From the NCBI GenBank assembly GCA_050299835.1, contig JBNKWP010000012.1:36496-100495 (forward strand): a DNA stretch of 64,000 nt. The letters run 5' to 3'. Both the position numbers and the translations under genes were made by a program. Every line of letters begins with the position of its first letter. The first letter of the stretch is position 1. The notes beneath the pieces are model-generated. The model was not told the DNA's origin. It did no database searches and was given only the letters and a program-made list of their open reading frames with translations. Below are positions 41,964-50,454 of the stretch, in pieces. This DNA is from JAJDOD01 sp050299835. GTDB lineage: Bacteria > Pseudomonadota > Alphaproteobacteria > Rhodobacterales > Rhodobacteraceae.

Positions 41964-42845
41964 ATGCGTCTTATTACTCTTGGATCGAGCCTTGCCGCGG
42001 CACTTGCGGGCGGCGCTGCATTTGCCCAGGATCTGAACGTCATCGGTCATCCGGTTGCCGGCGAGATGGGTTGGCAGCCCGCCGCGACGGAACTGGCCCG
42101 CGACATTCACTGGCTCGACGGCATGATTCTGATCATCATCACCGCGATCACGCTCTTCGTGGTGGCGCTGCTGGCAATTTGCATCGTCCGGTTCAATTCG
42201 AAGGCGAACCCGGAACCCGCGCGGTTCACCCACAACACGCCGATCGAGATTGCCTGGACCGTGATCCCGATCGTCATCCTCGTCTTCATCGGGTCGTTCT
42301 CTCTGCCCGTGCTGTTCAAGCAGCAGGAAATCCCGGAGCCGGAAGTTTTCGTGAAGGCGACCGGCTACCAGTGGTACTGGGGCTATGAATATCCCGATCA
42401 CGAGATCGCCTATGACGGCTACATGATCGGATCGGATTACGGCAATGAACTGACGCCCGAGGTCTCCCAACAGCTGGCCGATATGGGCCTGTCTGATGAG
42501 TATTTCACCCTGGCCACCAACACCTCAGTCGTTGTCCCGACCGGCAAGACTGTCGTGGTGCAGGTCACCGGCGCTGACGTGATCCACTCCTGGGCCGTCC
42601 CCGCCTTCGGTGTAAAGCAGGACGCGGTTCCCGGCCGTCTTGCCGAGCTGTGGTTCAAGGTGGAAGAAGGCATGGAAGGCGTCTATTTCGGCCAGTGTTC
42701 GGAGCTATGCGGTCTGTCCCATGCCTTCATGCCGATCATGGTCAAGGCCGTAACGCAGGATGAATACGACGCCTGGCTGGCCGAGACTCAGACTGCCGGA
42801 AGCTATGTCGAACCGGGTCGCATCCAGGTCGCGGCCAGCGAGTAA
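41964..42845 (+). CDS. coxB: Cytochrome c oxidase subunit II
   Basis: A 293-residue subunit starting MRLITLGSSLAAALAGG at ATG 41964 with a signal peptide. Two membrane helices follow (LDGMILIIITAITLFVVALL and IAWTVIPIVILVFIGSFSL), then a periplasmic cupredoxin domain. The dinuclear copper A site is complete: HSWAVPAFGVK and CSELCGLSHAFM. It receives electrons from cytochrome c and passes them to haem a in subunit I, which is encoded outside the window. First gene of the oxidase cluster. Confidence 0.96.
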   Translation: MRLITLGSSLAAALAGGAAFAQDLNVIGHPVAGEMGWQPAATELARDIHWLDGMILIIITAITLFVVALLAICIVRFNSKANPEPARFTHNTPIEIAWTVIPIVILVFIGSFSLPVLFKQQEIPEPEVFVKATGYQWYWGYEYPDHEIAYDGYMIGSDYGNELTPEVSQQLADMGLSDEYFTLATNTSVVVPTGKTVVVQVTGADVIHSWAVPAFGVKQDAVPGRLAELWFKVEEGMEGVYFGQCSELCGLSHAFMPIMVKAVTQDEYDAWLAETQTAGSYVEPGRIQVAASE

Positions 42846-42848
42846 TCC

Positions 42849-43772
42849 ATGAGCGATCTCTCGATCAACGCGACACGCGACTATGAGCCGAGTTTCGGCG
42901 ATTATGTCGCGCTTCTGAAACCACGGGTGATGTCGCTCGTGGTTTTCACCGCGCTGGTCGGGCTTCTGGTCGCACCCGGATCGCTGCACCCGGTGGAAAC
43001 CTTCACCGCCATCCTCTTCATCGCGCTGGGGGCCGGGGCCTCGGGCGCGCTGAACATGTGGTACGATGCCGATATTGACGCGGTAATGAAGCGGACTTCG
43101 GGCCGTCCGATCCCGTCGGGCCGGGTCGAGCCGGGGGAAGCGCTGGCCATCGGCCTCGGCCTTTCGGGCCTCTCGGTCGTGATGCTGGCACTGGCGACGA
43201 ATATCGTCGCCGCCGGGTTGCTGGCCTTCACCATCTTCTTCTACGCCGTGGTCTATTCGATGTGGCTGAAGCGCTCGACGCCGCAGAACATCGTGATCGG
43301 CGGTGCGGCGGGGGCCTTCCCGCCGATGATCGGCTGGGCGGCGGTGACTGGCGACGTATCTGTCGCAAGCGTCCTCATGTTCGCGCTCATCTTCATGTGG
43401 ACACCGCCGCATTTCTGGGCGCTGGCGCTTTTCACAAAGTCGGATTACGGCAATGCCGGCGTTCCGATGCTGACCGTGACCCACGGGCGCGACAGCACCC
43501 GGCGGCACATCCTTGGCTACACGGTGCTTCTGGCCCCGGTCGGGCTTGGCCTTGCGCTGACCTCCATCGGCGGGCCGGTGACACTGGCTGCCTCGCTGAT
43601 CCTGAACGCCCTCTTCCTGCTGGGCGCCTGGCGCATCTGGCGGCGCGATGACGCGGCGGCGGAGGCGGACAATTACGCGGTCGAGAAATCCTTCTTCAAG
43701 CTCTCGCTCTATTACCTCTTCCTGCATTTCACCGCGCTTCTGGCCGATGCGGTGATCGGAGGGCTGGTATGA
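42849..43772 (+). CDS. ctaB: Protohaem IX farnesyltransferase (haem O synthase)
   Basis: A 307-residue UbiA-superfamily membrane enzyme with about nine spans. The prenyl-diphosphate motif NMWYDADIDAVMKRT is near residue 75, and a second acidic region follows FALIFMWTPPHFWALALF. It adds a farnesyl group to haem B to make haem O, the first step to haem A for aa3 oxidase. It follows coxB by three bases and overlaps coxF by four (ATGA). Confidence 0.95.
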   Translation: MSDLSINATRDYEPSFGDYVALLKPRVMSLVVFTALVGLLVAPGSLHPVETFTAILFIALGAGASGALNMWYDADIDAVMKRTSGRPIPSGRVEPGEALAIGLGLSGLSVVMLALATNIVAAGLLAFTIFFYAVVYSMWLKRSTPQNIVIGGAAGAFPPMIGWAAVTGDVSVASVLMFALIFMWTPPHFWALALFTKSDYGNAGVPMLTVTHGRDSTRRHILGYTVLLAPVGLGLALTSIGGPVTLAASLILNALFLLGAWRIWRRDDAAAEADNYAVEKSFFKLSLYYLFLHFTALLADAVIGGLV

Positions 43773-43948
43773 TCCGGGCAACTCACGAATTGCATGACCG
43801 CCGCAAAAGCCGGAATGTCGGGCTGGGCCTGACGCTTGCGGGGTTCGTGATCGTCATCCTTGCCCTGACCATGGTGAAGGTGACGCGCGGCGACCCGATG
43901 CAGGCCTTCGATCATGTGAACCGCCCGGAAATGGAGATCGCGAAATGA
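43769..43948 (+). CDS. Small CoxF-like protein
   Basis: A 59-residue protein (MIRATHELHDRRKSRNVG...) with one membrane helix (LGLTLAGFVIVILALTMV) and a short C-terminal tail. It starts on the ctaB stop (ATGA) and its own stop overlaps the ctaG start (ATGA), so translation of all three is coupled. Its position and shape match the small CoxF protein of alphaproteobacterial oxidase clusters; its role in assembly is not well defined. Confidence 0.85.
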   Translation: MIRATHELHDRRKSRNVGLGLTLAGFVIVILALTMVKVTRGDPMQAFDHVNRPEMEIAK

Positions 43949-44541
43949 GCGACGCTCCGATGGACCCCAAGAAGAAGACGGTTCTGCAACTCTGCACCGT
44001 CATCCTGGCGATGGGCACACTGGCCTGGGCCTCCGTGCCTCTCTACAGCATCTTCTGCCAGGTAACCGGCTGGGGCGGCGCGACCGATGTCGCCGACGCC
44101 GCACCGGGCGCGGTCACGCAAGAAGTGACGGTGCGCTTCGACGCCTCCACCGCCAAGGATATGCCGTGGGAATTCAAGCCGGTCGAACAGTCGCAGCGCA
44201 TCCATGTCGGTGAAGAAGGTCTTGCCTTCTTTGAGGCGTACAACCCCACCGACCGGGTGATCGCGGGCACAGCCAGCTTCAACGTCGCGCCGTTTTCGGC
44301 GGGCGGCTATTTCACCAAGATCCAATGCTTCTGCTTCGATGAGCAGGTCCTGCAGCCCGGCCAGCGGGTGCAGATGCCGGTCAGCTACTTCGTCGATCCC
44401 GAGATACTTGAGGATGCCGACGCCCGTTTTGTCAAAACCATCACCCTGTCCTATACCTTCTATGAGACCGACCTGCCGGAGGGATACGCCTCCGAACAGG
44501 CCGCGCTGGAGGTCGGGGACACAATAACAGACGTCAACTAA
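43945..44541 (+). CDS. ctaG: Cytochrome c oxidase copper-assembly protein CtaG (Cox11)
   Basis: A 198-residue protein with one N-terminal membrane helix (VLQLCTVILAMGTLAWASVP) and a periplasmic immunoglobulin-like domain. The copper-binding CFCF motif is in IQCFCFDEQVLQPGQ near residue 130. It delivers copper to the CuB site of subunit I. Directly coupled to coxF upstream and followed by coxC after 20 bases. Confidence 0.95.
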   Translation: MSDAPMDPKKKTVLQLCTVILAMGTLAWASVPLYSIFCQVTGWGGATDVADAAPGAVTQEVTVRFDASTAKDMPWEFKPVEQSQRIHVGEEGLAFFEAYNPTDRVIAGTASFNVAPFSAGGYFTKIQCFCFDEQVLQPGQRVQMPVSYFVDPEILEDADARFVKTITLSYTFYETDLPEGYASEQAALEVGDTITDVN

Positions 44542-44561
44542 CGCCCGAGGGAACAACCGAC

Positions 44562-45362
44562 ATGGCGCATGAAAAGAACCACGACTATCACATTCTGGAG
44601 CCTTCGATCCTGCCATTCATGGGCGCGGTCTCGGGTTTCATCATGCTGTTCGGAGCAGTGCTCTGGTTCCACGACATCACATGGATCATGGCGGCGATCG
44701 GCTTTGTCGGCGTGCTCTACGTGATGTTCGCCTGGTGGTCAGAAGTGGTGAAGGAATCGAATGTCGGCGACCACACGCCGGTCGTCCGCATCGGCCTGCG
44801 CTACGGCTTTGTCATGTTCATCATGTCGGAAGTGATGTTCTTCTCTGCCTGGTTCTGGGCCTTCTTCAAGAACGCGCTCTATCCGATGGGCCCCGAAAGC
44901 CCGATGGTGGATGGCGTCTGGCCGCCGGTCGGGATCGAAACCTTCGACCCCTGGCACCTGCCGCTGATCAACACGCTGATCCTGCTCTGCTCGGGATGCG
45001 CCGCGACTTGGGCGCACCACGCCATCGCGCATGAGAACAACCGCAAGGACATGGGCACCGGTCTGATCCTCGCCGTGCTGCTGGGCATCCTCTTCACGGT
45101 TTTCCAGGCCTATGAGTACAGCCACGCCGCCTTTGGCTTCTCCGGCAATATCTATGGCGCGACCTTCTTCATGGCGACCGGGTTCCACGGCTTCCACGTG
45201 ATCATCGGGACGATCTTCCTGTTCGTCTGCTACCTGCGGCTCAGGGCCGGGCATTTCACGCCGGAGCGTCACGTCGGCTTCGAGGCGGCGGCCTGGTACT
45301 GGCACTTCGTCGATGTGGTCTGGCTGTTCCTGTTTGCCGCCGTCTACATCTGGGGCGGCTGA
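44562..45362 (+). CDS. coxC: Cytochrome c oxidase subunit III
   Basis: A 266-residue membrane protein with seven predicted helices. Typical blocks are MSEVMFFSAWFWAFFKNAL, WHLPLINTLILLCSGCAATW and FEAAAWYWHFVDVVWLFLFA at the C-terminus, as in proteobacterial subunit III. It stabilises the oxidase core. A strong terminator lies 42 bases downstream, so transcription of the cox cluster probably ends here and SURF1 is expressed separately. Confidence 0.96.
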   Translation: MAHEKNHDYHILEPSILPFMGAVSGFIMLFGAVLWFHDITWIMAAIGFVGVLYVMFAWWSEVVKESNVGDHTPVVRIGLRYGFVMFIMSEVMFFSAWFWAFFKNALYPMGPESPMVDGVWPPVGIETFDPWHLPLINTLILLCSGCAATWAHHAIAHENNRKDMGTGLILAVLLGILFTVFQAYEYSHAAFGFSGNIYGATFFMATGFHGFHVIIGTIFLFVCYLRLRAGHFTPERHVGFEAAAWYWHFVDVVWLFLFAAVYIWGG

Positions 45363-45365
45363 GGC

Positions 45366-45608
45366 TCAGAGGTTTTGCGCCGCGCGTTCCGCGCGTCGCG
45401 GTGGGGCCGCTGCTGACGCAGCGGCCCTTTTGCGTATTTGGGACAAGATGAAGATCAGGGCACGGTGTCCCGACCGGAACGGAGCCGTGAGCCGGGCGCG
45501 TCTGCGGGCTTTTTGCAGGGCTGCGTTCTGTTCCCGGAAGGTCCGGATTTCGCGCAGGGCTTCGGTTTCCGGTGATTGGGTCACCGGGAGGGGCAGGACA
45601 ATGAGCAT
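45366..45608 (-). CDS. Doubtful 80-residue protein divergent from the LysR gene
   Basis: Begins MLIVLPLPVTQSPETEALRE with a GAGGA ribosome-like site about six bases before the ATG. Against it: the last third reads through the coxC terminator and is simple Ala-Arg-Pro sequence, and I know no family. It could be a small target of the LysR regulator or a chance frame. Confidence 0.22.
   Translation of the reverse strand: MLIVLPLPVTQSPETEALREIRTFREQNAALQKARRRARLTAPFRSGHRALIFILSQIRKRAAASAAAPPRRAERAAQNL
45405..45432 (+). terminator. Terminator after coxC
   Basis: GGGCCGCTGC-TGAC-GCAGCGGCCC (perfect ten-base-pair stem, four-base loop) is followed by TTTT, 42 bases past the coxC stop. Strong intrinsic terminator. 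Confidence 0.85.
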
Positions 45609-45702
45609 GGCGTCCTCGTTTTCCAGTTTTGTTTGAGTAAGTTCAATTTATGCCTTAGAATTTCATCAAGAAACGGCAGAATTCGGAATTGGATTTTCAG
45701 AA

Positions 45703-46533
45703 ATGAAAAACGAACTCTCGCTGGACGATCTTTCCCTGTTTCTCGCCGTTTGCGAGGCGGGCGGGCTGACCGGCGCGGTGGCCGAGACCGGGCAAAGCGC
45801 CCCAACCCTCAGCCGCAAGATGGCCGCACTGGAACGGGCCACGGGACGACCGCTGTTCATCCGGGGGAACAAGGGCTATGCGCTGACCGCCGAAGGCCGG
45901 GAACTGAGAGCCGAGGCCGAGGGGCTGACCGGCATAAGACGGCGGCTTCAGGCGTTTTCGGTTGCGGCGCGGACGCCGCGGGTGAGGATCACGTCGGGCA
46001 CGTGGAACGCGCATTTCATGGCGAAGAACTTGTCGAAGTTCTGGACGGCGGGCGACGCCTGGGTGCCGGAATTCATCGCTTCGATGGCCGTGCTCGACAT
46101 CGCGCGGCGGCAGGCGGATATCGGTATCCGCAACCGCAGGCCCGAACAGCCCTGGCTGGCGGCGCGCGTCGTGGGAAAACTGGAATATGCCGAATACGGC
46201 GTGTCGGAGGATGTGACGGGCTATGTCACGCTGGCCGATCACATCGCCATCGCGCCGTCCTCCCGCTGGGTGCAGGACAACCGCCGCGACCGGATCGTGA
46301 CGACCGCCAGCGATGCGCGGCTGGAACTGGATCTCACGCGCTCCGGCGTCGGCCGCATGGTGTTGCCCACCTTCATCGGGGATCGTGAAGACGGGCTGAT
46401 GCGACTATCCGACCCGATCCCGGAATTGACTCACGACGAATGGCTGGTAACCCATCACGACGCCCGTCACGACCCGCCGGTCCGGGCCGCCATCGACGCG
46501 ATTACGCGGTTTATTGAGGAACATAAGCGATGA
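45703..46533 (+). CDS. LysR family transcriptional regulator
   Basis: A 276-residue regulator. The N-terminal winged helix-turn-helix covers about 5-65 (LSLFLAVCEAGGLTGAVAET, APTLSRKMAALERATGRPLF), followed by an effector-binding domain that looks shorter than usual. Its stop overlaps the SURF1 start (ATGA), so it is translationally coupled to an oxidase assembly gene. LysR regulators usually control a divergent gene; here only a doubtful small frame lies upstream. The gene interrupts the usual coxC-SURF1 neighbourhood. Effector and targets are unknown. Confidence 0.9.
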   Translation: MKNELSLDDLSLFLAVCEAGGLTGAVAETGQSAPTLSRKMAALERATGRPLFIRGNKGYALTAEGRELRAEAEGLTGIRRRLQAFSVAARTPRVRITSGTWNAHFMAKNLSKFWTAGDAWVPEFIASMAVLDIARRQADIGIRNRRPEQPWLAARVVGKLEYAEYGVSEDVTGYVTLADHIAIAPSSRWVQDNRRDRIVTTASDARLELDLTRSGVGRMVLPTFIGDREDGLMRLSDPIPELTHDEWLVTHHDARHDPPVRAAIDAITRFIEEHKR

Positions 46534-47207
46534 GTCTCCGCCGCTTCATAGGCCCCCTTGTCATCGGGATCTCCGGCACGGTCGTCCTCGCCGGCCTGGG
46601 TACCTGGCAATTGCAGCGGCTGGAGTGGAAGGAAGCCATCCTGGCGGAGATGGAGGCGACGCTGAACGGTACCCCGCGCGGCCTGACCGAAGCCACCGAA
46701 CCCGAGACGATCCGCTTCGCCCCTGTGCGCGTCAACGGCATGACCACGGGCGATGAAATTCACGTCCTTCACGCCACGGGGCAGGGGGCCGGGTATCGCC
46801 TGATCTCCGCCTTTGAGACCGAGGACGAGGGGCGGATCATGCTGGACGAGGGTTACATCCCTGCCAGTCAGAAAGACACCTACCGGCCGCCGCGCGAGCT
46901 GACCGTGACCGGCAATCTGCACATCCCCGATGACGTGACCGGGTCCACGCCCGACCCGGACGTGGACTCGAATATCTGGTACGGGCGCGACGTGACGCAG
47001 ATGTCCGGCGCATTGGCCGCCGACCCGGTCTATGTCGTGGTCCGCGAAGTGGAAGCGGGCGAGACGGTCGCCACGCCGCTGCCGCTCGACACATCCGGCG
47101 TGCCCAACAGCCACCTGGGCTACGCTATCCAGTGGTTCGGGCTGGCGCTGGTCTGGGCGGGGATGACTCTGTTCCTGTTGTGGCGTACAGCCAAGCGGAC
47201 CGACTGA
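46530..47207 (+). CDS. SURF1 family oxidase assembly protein
   Basis: A 225-residue protein with the classic SURF1 layout: an N-terminal helix (FIGPLVIGISGTVVLAGLGTWQLQRLEWK), a soluble domain facing the periplasm, and a C-terminal helix (HLGYAIQWFGLALVWAGMTLF). The WQLQRLEWK and SHLGYAIQWF blocks are family signatures. It helps insert haem A into subunit I of cytochrome c oxidase. It is coupled to the LysR gene upstream and lies nine bases before thrC. Confidence 0.94.
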   Translation: MSLRRFIGPLVIGISGTVVLAGLGTWQLQRLEWKEAILAEMEATLNGTPRGLTEATEPETIRFAPVRVNGMTTGDEIHVLHATGQGAGYRLISAFETEDEGRIMLDEGYIPASQKDTYRPPRELTVTGNLHIPDDVTGSTPDPDVDSNIWYGRDVTQMSGALAADPVYVVVREVEAGETVATPLPLDTSGVPNSHLGYAIQWFGLALVWAGMTLFLLWRTAKRTD

Positions 47208-47216
47208 GGAAGACCA

Positions 47217-48608
47217 ATGCGTTACGTGTCGACAAGGGGCGCCGCCCCGGCCCTGAGCTTCGAAGAAACCATGCTGACCGGGCTGGCCCCCGACGGCGGG
47301 CTTTACGTGCCGGAGACGGTGCCGGTGCTCACCGAAGACCAGATCGCCCGGCTACATCTGGGCAGCTACGAGGACGCGGCCTTCACGGTCATGCAGCCCT
47401 TCGTCGGCGACACGTTCGAAGAGGACGAGTTTCGCGAGATCATCGCCACGGCCTATGAAAACTTCGGCCATGTCTGTCGCGCGCCCTTGAAGCAGATCGA
47501 CGATGGCCTCTGGCTTCTGGAGCTGTTCCACGGGCCGACGCTGGCCTTCAAGGATTTCGCCATGCAACTCATCGGCCAGATGTTCCAGGCCGTGCTGAAG
47601 CGCAACGGGCGGCGGATCACCATCGTGGGCGCCACCTCGGGCGACACTGGCAGCGCCGCGATCGAGGCGTTCCGGGGTCTGTCCAATGTCGATGTCTGCA
47701 TCCTCTACCCGCATGGCCGGGTGTCGGAGGTGCAGCGCCGCCAGATGACCACGCCCACGGAAAGCAACGTCCATGCCCTTGCGGTCGAAGGCACCTTCGA
47801 TGACTGCCAGCGGCACCTGAAGGACATGTTCGCCGATGCGGAGTTCCGCGACGAGGTCGGTCTGGCCGCCGTCAACTCGATCAACTGGGCGCGGGTGATG
47901 GCGCAGATCGTCTACTACTTCACCTCCGCCGTCGCACTCGGCGCACCGCAGCGCCGGGTCAATTTCTGCGTCCCCACCGGCAATTTCGGCGACATCTACG
48001 CGGGCGAGATCGCCCGGCGGATGGGCCTGCCCATCGACACGCTTGTGGTGGCCACCAACCAGAACGACATCCTCGACCGCGCCTTCCGCGACGGTGAATA
48101 CCGCACCGGCACGGTTCAGCCTTCGATCAGCCCGTCCATGGACATCCAGGTCAGTTCCAACTTCGAACGTCTGCTCTTCGACGCCTACGGGCGCGACGGC
48201 AACGCGGTGGCGCAACTGATGCAGGAACTGCGGTCGGATGGTGGCTTCACCATCAGTCAGGGGGCGCATGAGGCGATCCTGGAACATTTCGCCTCCGGCT
48301 CCGTCAGCGAGGAGGAAACCTCCGCCCGCATCGCCACCACGCTGGAAGAAAGCGCCGAACTCGTCTGCCCGCACACCGCCGTCGGGCTGGAGGTGGCGCG
48401 GGACCATCACGACATCTCGATCCCCACGATCGCGCTTGGAACCGCGCATCCCGCGAAGTTCCCCGATGCCGTTGAAGCTGCGACAGGAATTCGCCCCCCT
48501 CTTCCCAACCGCATGGCAGATCTTTATGACCGTTCGGAGCGGGTGACGCGGGTCGGGAACGACCTTGCCGCCCTGATGGGAGTGATCCGGGAGAAGCGTG
48601 CCAAGTGA
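47217..48608 (+). CDS. thrC: Threonine synthase
   Basis: A 463-residue PLP enzyme of the long, yeast-like class. It begins MRYVSTRGAAPALSFEETML; the PLP lysine is in FHGPTLAFKDFAMQL near residue 110, the phosphate-binding loop is GATSGDTGSAAIEA, and FCVPTGNFGDIYAGEIA is conserved. It converts O-phosphohomoserine to threonine. Its stop overlaps the next start (GTGA), and SURF1 precedes it, a frequent gene order in Rhodobacteraceae. Confidence 0.96.
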   Translation: MRYVSTRGAAPALSFEETMLTGLAPDGGLYVPETVPVLTEDQIARLHLGSYEDAAFTVMQPFVGDTFEEDEFREIIATAYENFGHVCRAPLKQIDDGLWLLELFHGPTLAFKDFAMQLIGQMFQAVLKRNGRRITIVGATSGDTGSAAIEAFRGLSNVDVCILYPHGRVSEVQRRQMTTPTESNVHALAVEGTFDDCQRHLKDMFADAEFRDEVGLAAVNSINWARVMAQIVYYFTSAVALGAPQRRVNFCVPTGNFGDIYAGEIARRMGLPIDTLVVATNQNDILDRAFRDGEYRTGTVQPSISPSMDIQVSSNFERLLFDAYGRDGNAVAQLMQELRSDGGFTISQGAHEAILEHFASGSVSEEETSARIATTLEESAELVCPHTAVGLEVARDHHDISIPTIALGTAHPAKFPDAVEAATGIRPPLPNRMADLYDRSERVTRVGNDLAALMGVIREKRAK

Positions 48609-49867
48609 CCGTTGAAGTGAACCGTCTGCCGAACGGCGTGCGCGTCGTGACCGAACACATGCCGGGACTGCAATCCGCCTCGCTCGGGGTCTGGGTGACC
48701 GCCGGGGGGCGACACGAACGGACCGAGCAGAACGGGATCGCTCATTTCCTCGAACACATGGCGTTCAAGGGGACCAAGACCCGCAACGCGCTTCAGATCG
48801 CCGAATCCATCGAAGACGTGGGCGGCTATATCAACGCCTATACCAGCCGGGAGATGACAGCCTTCTACGCCCGCGTCCTGGGTGAAGACGTGCCGCTGGC
48901 GCTCGACGTGATCTCCGACATCGTGCTGAACCCGATCTTCGACCCCCGCGAGGTCGAGGTCGAACGACACGTGATCCTGCAGGAAATCGGGCAGGCGCTG
49001 GATACGCCCGACGACATCATCTTCGACTGGCTCCAGGAAACCGCCTTTCCCAACCAATCGATCGGTCGCCCGATCCTTGGTCCCGCCTCGCGGGTGGAAG
49101 GTTTCGCGCGCGACGATCTCGCCGGGTTCGTCTCCGAACGCTACGTGCCGGAAAACCTCATCATCGCCGCCGCAGGGCAGGTCGATCACGACGCCATCGT
49201 GAAGATGGTCGAAGACCGCTTCGGCGACCTCAAATCCGGCACCGCGCAATCGGTCGATCGGGCCAAGTTCCTCGGCGGCGAAACCCGCGTCGAGAAACAG
49301 CTCGAACAGGCCCATGTGGCCCTTGCCTTCGAGGCACCGGGCTATCGCGCGGAAGACATCTATACCGCGCAGGTCTTCGCGATGGCGCTGGGCGGCGGCA
49401 TGTCCTCCCGGCTTTTCCAGGAGGCGCGGGAGAAACGCGGCCTCTGCTACACGATCTTCGCCCAGGCCAGCGCCTATGCCGATACCGGCATGATGACGAT
49501 CTATGCGGGCACCGGAGCCGAAGACCTTGAAGGTCTGCTTGGCCTGACCGTCGAGGAACTGCGGCGTTCGGCGGATGACATGAGCACGGTCGAGGTTGAC
49601 CGGGCGCGGGCGCAGATGAAGGCGGGCATGATGATGGGGCTGGAAAGCCCCGCCAGTCGCGCCGAACGGCTGGCGCGTCAGCTTGCCATCTGGGATCGTG
49701 TACCGCCGCTTGAGGAAACGGTCGAACGGATCGACGCCGTCACCGTCGAGAAGACGCGCGATCACGCGGCCCGCCTCATCGCTTCGGGCGCGGCTGCGCT
49801 GGCGCTCTACGGGCCGGTCGGCAAAGCGCCCTCGGTGGAGGCGATGACGGGACGACTGGCCGCCTGA
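48605..49867 (+). CDS. M16 family zinc peptidase (processing-peptidase-like)
   Basis: A 420-residue protein starting at GTG 48605 on the thrC stop. The inverted zinc site HFLEHMAFKGT (HxxEH) is near residue 55, with the second glutamate expected in the E-rich helix about 76 residues later, and the C-terminal half has ALGGGMSSRLFQEAREKRGLCY, the M16 substrate-binding block. Resembles the beta subunit of mitochondrial processing peptidase and bacterial one-chain homologues. Substrates in bacteria are uncertain. It overlaps the next gene by one base. Confidence 0.94.
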   Translation: MTVEVNRLPNGVRVVTEHMPGLQSASLGVWVTAGGRHERTEQNGIAHFLEHMAFKGTKTRNALQIAESIEDVGGYINAYTSREMTAFYARVLGEDVPLALDVISDIVLNPIFDPREVEVERHVILQEIGQALDTPDDIIFDWLQETAFPNQSIGRPILGPASRVEGFARDDLAGFVSERYVPENLIIAAAGQVDHDAIVKMVEDRFGDLKSGTAQSVDRAKFLGGETRVEKQLEQAHVALAFEAPGYRAEDIYTAQVFAMALGGGMSSRLFQEAREKRGLCYTIFAQASAYADTGMMTIYAGTGAEDLEGLLGLTVEELRRSADDMSTVEVDRARAQMKAGMMMGLESPASRAERLARQLAIWDRVPPLEETVERIDAVTVEKTRDHAARLIASGAAALALYGPVGKAPSVEAMTGRLAA

Positions 49868-50448
49868 TGCTGCGCTTCCAGCGCAAGATACGGATCGACA
49901 CCGAGCGGATGCTGCTCCGCCCGCCGATGCATGCCGATTTCCGCGCCTGGTCCGACCTGCGCCGCGAAAGCGCCGCGTTCCTGCAACCCTGGGAGCCGTC
50001 CTGGTCCGCCGACCACCTCACCCGCAAGGGCTTCGTCAACCGCGTCTACTGGGCCAACCGCTCGATCAGCCAGGGCACCGCGGTGCCGCTGTTCCTGATC
50101 CGCCGCGAGGGCAGCCGCATCATCGGGGCAATCACGCTCGACAACATCCGGCGCGGCCCCAGCCAGGCGGGCACCATCGGTTACTGGATCGGCGCGGAAC
50201 ACGCACGGCAAGGCTACATGCGCGAAGCCCTGACGGCGGTTGTCCACTACGCCTTCGAAGTCCTCGACCTCAGCCGCCTCGAAAGCGCCTGCCTGCCGGA
50301 AAACGCCGCCTCTCGCGCATTGCTTGAAAAATGCGGCTACAAATACGAAGGCGTCGCCCAAAGCTACCTCCAGATCAACGGCCGCTGGCGCAACCACGTC
50401 CTCTACGCCAACCTGCGGGGGGACCGTAGGGGCAGGGTGGAGGGGTAG
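49867..50448 (+). CDS. GNAT acetyltransferase, RimJ/RimL-like
   Basis: A 193-residue acetyltransferase starting MLRFQRKIRIDTERMLLRPP on the peptidase stop (TGATG). The acetyl-CoA loop is GAEHARQGYMREALTAVVHY, and the LSRLESACLPENAASRALLEKCGY block is the RimJ/RimL type, which acetylates protein N-termini. The actual target is unknown. Last gene of the SURF1-thrC-M16-GNAT chain; it converges on the SLC13 gene. Confidence 0.92.
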   Translation: MLRFQRKIRIDTERMLLRPPMHADFRAWSDLRRESAAFLQPWEPSWSADHLTRKGFVNRVYWANRSISQGTAVPLFLIRREGSRIIGAITLDNIRRGPSQAGTIGYWIGAEHARQGYMREALTAVVHYAFEVLDLSRLESACLPENAASRALLEKCGYKYEGVAQSYLQINGRWRNHVLYANLRGDRRGRVEG

Positions 50449-50454
50449 GGCGGC

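Larger units (their letters stand above)
45363..45702. other. Region between coxC and the LysR gene
   Basis: These 340 bases contain the coxC terminator (45405-45432), a doubtful small minus-strand frame (45366-45608), and about 90 AT-richer bases just before the LysR gene that should hold its promoter. No RNA gene or repeat is visible. Confidence 0.5.
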
